From: Lasiodiplodia sp. COLG20
Lineage: Eukaryota; Ascomycota; Dothideomycetes; Botryosphaeriales; Botryosphaeriaceae
DNA: 64,000 nucleotides
Direction: 5' to 3'
Assembly: GCA_009801085.1 (NCBI GenBank)
Contig: VNWV01000020.1
Coordinates: 62,001 to 126,000, forward strand
Position numbers and translations under genes: made by a program. Below, piece after piece: positions 63,221 to 64,000 of this stretch; within the stretch, counting starts at the first letter, position 1, and every line of letters begins with the position of its first letter. Under the pieces are notes generated by a model. It was given only the letters and a program-made list of their open reading frames with translations. It was not told the DNA's origin and searched no databases.

Positions 63221-64000
63221 ATGTCGTCAAACTATCAGCACTGTGAGTACAGTAGATTTATCATCTAGTGCTTGTTCTAACTGCTTCAGCAACGAGTGAC
63301 ACACAACAGCAGCAGGAACCAGAATGGATTCCGTGTTGGCTTCGAAAGTCTCGAGCCTTGTCGGTAGCTGCATTCTGCATCGTTTTCGCTGTATGCTTGG
63401 AGATATTCAACACTTCCGTCGACCGGAACAACGGCCTTAGTGTAGGCCCCCATAACGCAATATCCGTGAATGCCGCTCGATACCTTCCAACCTGTGGCGC
63501 TGTTTGCCTAGGCTTCATGTGGAAGGCTCTCGTGCAAGACACGAAGAAAATCACGCCGTGGTCGACAATGAGCGGGAAGTGGTCCAAAACATCAGATTCA
63601 CTTGGCCTGGATTACATCACAGCCATCGAGGCATTTGTGCTTTTCAAGGCTGTAAGTCGACGACACTGGGCTGTATTTACCGGAATTCTTCTTGGGTTTG
63701 TTTGTGGGGCTCTTGTCGCTGTGGCGAACTCGTTGACGTACGTCGACCTTTTTGCAACACATTCGGAGGCGACGCACCTTCTCAAAACAACGACATTTTC
63801 GTACAGCGGCATATCACCAAAACCAGATGGAACGCTACCCATACCATACACTCATCTCGGACAAAAGCCATACGCTGCTATCGCGGCGGAAAGGCTGCCT
63901 GGCGGCCAATCCGCGCCATGGTCCAAAGACAACTATGTTTTCGAGTCCTTCGGCAGCAGTGCTCAGGTTTCCGGAAACACGACAATACAAGCTACTGTAC
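63221..64000 (+). CDS. DUF3433-family membrane protein, partial (runs off right edge)
   Basis: Exon 1 is only 22 nt (63221-63242); a 47-nt intron (GTGAGT, CTAAC, TTCAG) leads to exon 2 from 63290, which stays open to the window end. The product so far is about 244 residues. A hydrophilic Gln-rich start is followed by a first membrane helix (ALSVAAFCIVFAVCLEIF), the loop RYLPTCGAVCLGFMWKAL, then PWSTMSGKWSKTSDSLGLDY, AFVLFKAVSRRHWAVFTGIL and a second helix pair. This order is diagnostic of fungal DUF3433 proteins, large membrane proteins of unknown function with two such halves. The extracellular loop after the second helix pair is under way at the edge. A GTAAGT inside exon 2 (about 63650) is coding, since the family motif continues across it. 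Confidence 0.82.

Noticed and set aside
62884..63222. 112-codon minus-strand frame
   Set aside because: It begins on the opposite strand of the DUF3433 start codon and has no motifs.
1..64000. CRISPR arrays, operons, prophage or bacterial insertion sequences
   Set aside because: The window is clearly fungal: spliced genes, fungal-specific families and no regularly spaced identical repeats.
1..64000. Complete autonomous transposon
   Set aside because: No transposase, reverse transcriptase or integrase motif was seen on either strand; only short inverted-repeat elements are present.

Overview
This window comes from a filamentous ascomycete (Pezizomycotina). Spliceosomal introns are mostly 45-110 nt with CTAAC/CTGAC branch points. 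The families are typical of moulds: HET domains, a PNP-NACHT NLR, a PTH11/SAT4-type membrane protein, a Zn2Cys6 regulator, a GH115 glucuronidase, an UNC93-like transporter and a DUF3433 protein. Genes lie on both strands with 0.3-3.7 kb spacers, and there are no operons. I rebuilt gene models by hand from splice sites and required reading-frame phase to hold across every junction.

Layout. 0-6.6 kb: a secreted, probably GPI-anchored protein, a membrane-tethered aspartic-peptidase-like protein without its first catalytic Asp, and a multi-pass membrane protein; a diverged direct repeat brackets the first two. 7.4-17.3 kb: a HET-domain protein, a secreted GH115 xylan alpha-glucuronidase and a PNP-NACHT NLR. 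17.7-28.4 kb: F-box copy A, an alpha/beta hydrolase, a SAT4-type membrane protein and a probable mitochondrial protein. 29.6-32.4 kb: F-box copies B and C, a local duplication. 34.7-42.1 kb: an amino-acid permease, an UNC93-like transporter and a second HET protein. 43.2-47.6 kb: a short-chain dehydrogenase divergent from a zinc-cluster regulator, then a saccharopine-dehydrogenase-like reductase. 47.8-55.7 kb: F-box copy D, a lipocalin-like protein, a mitochondrial helical-repeat protein and a tubulin-tyrosine-ligase-like protein. 55.7-64 kb: gene-poor DNA, F-box copy E with a frameshift, a GFA-type zinc protein and the start of a DUF3433 membrane protein that runs off the edge.

The most distinctive signal is a dispersed family of five F-box proteins (A-E) in about 43 kb. 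They share an N-terminal F-box, an LRR-like middle, a phase-1 intron at one conserved site and a C-terminal W-x-DG ... EKG block. One copy has precisely lost the intron and most of its F-box, and one is frameshifted at a G5 run. Together with two HET genes and one NLR this looks like an accessory, fast-evolving recognition and cell-death neighbourhood set among ordinary metabolic and transport genes. That functional reading is inference; the family architecture and intron conservation are read directly from the sequence.
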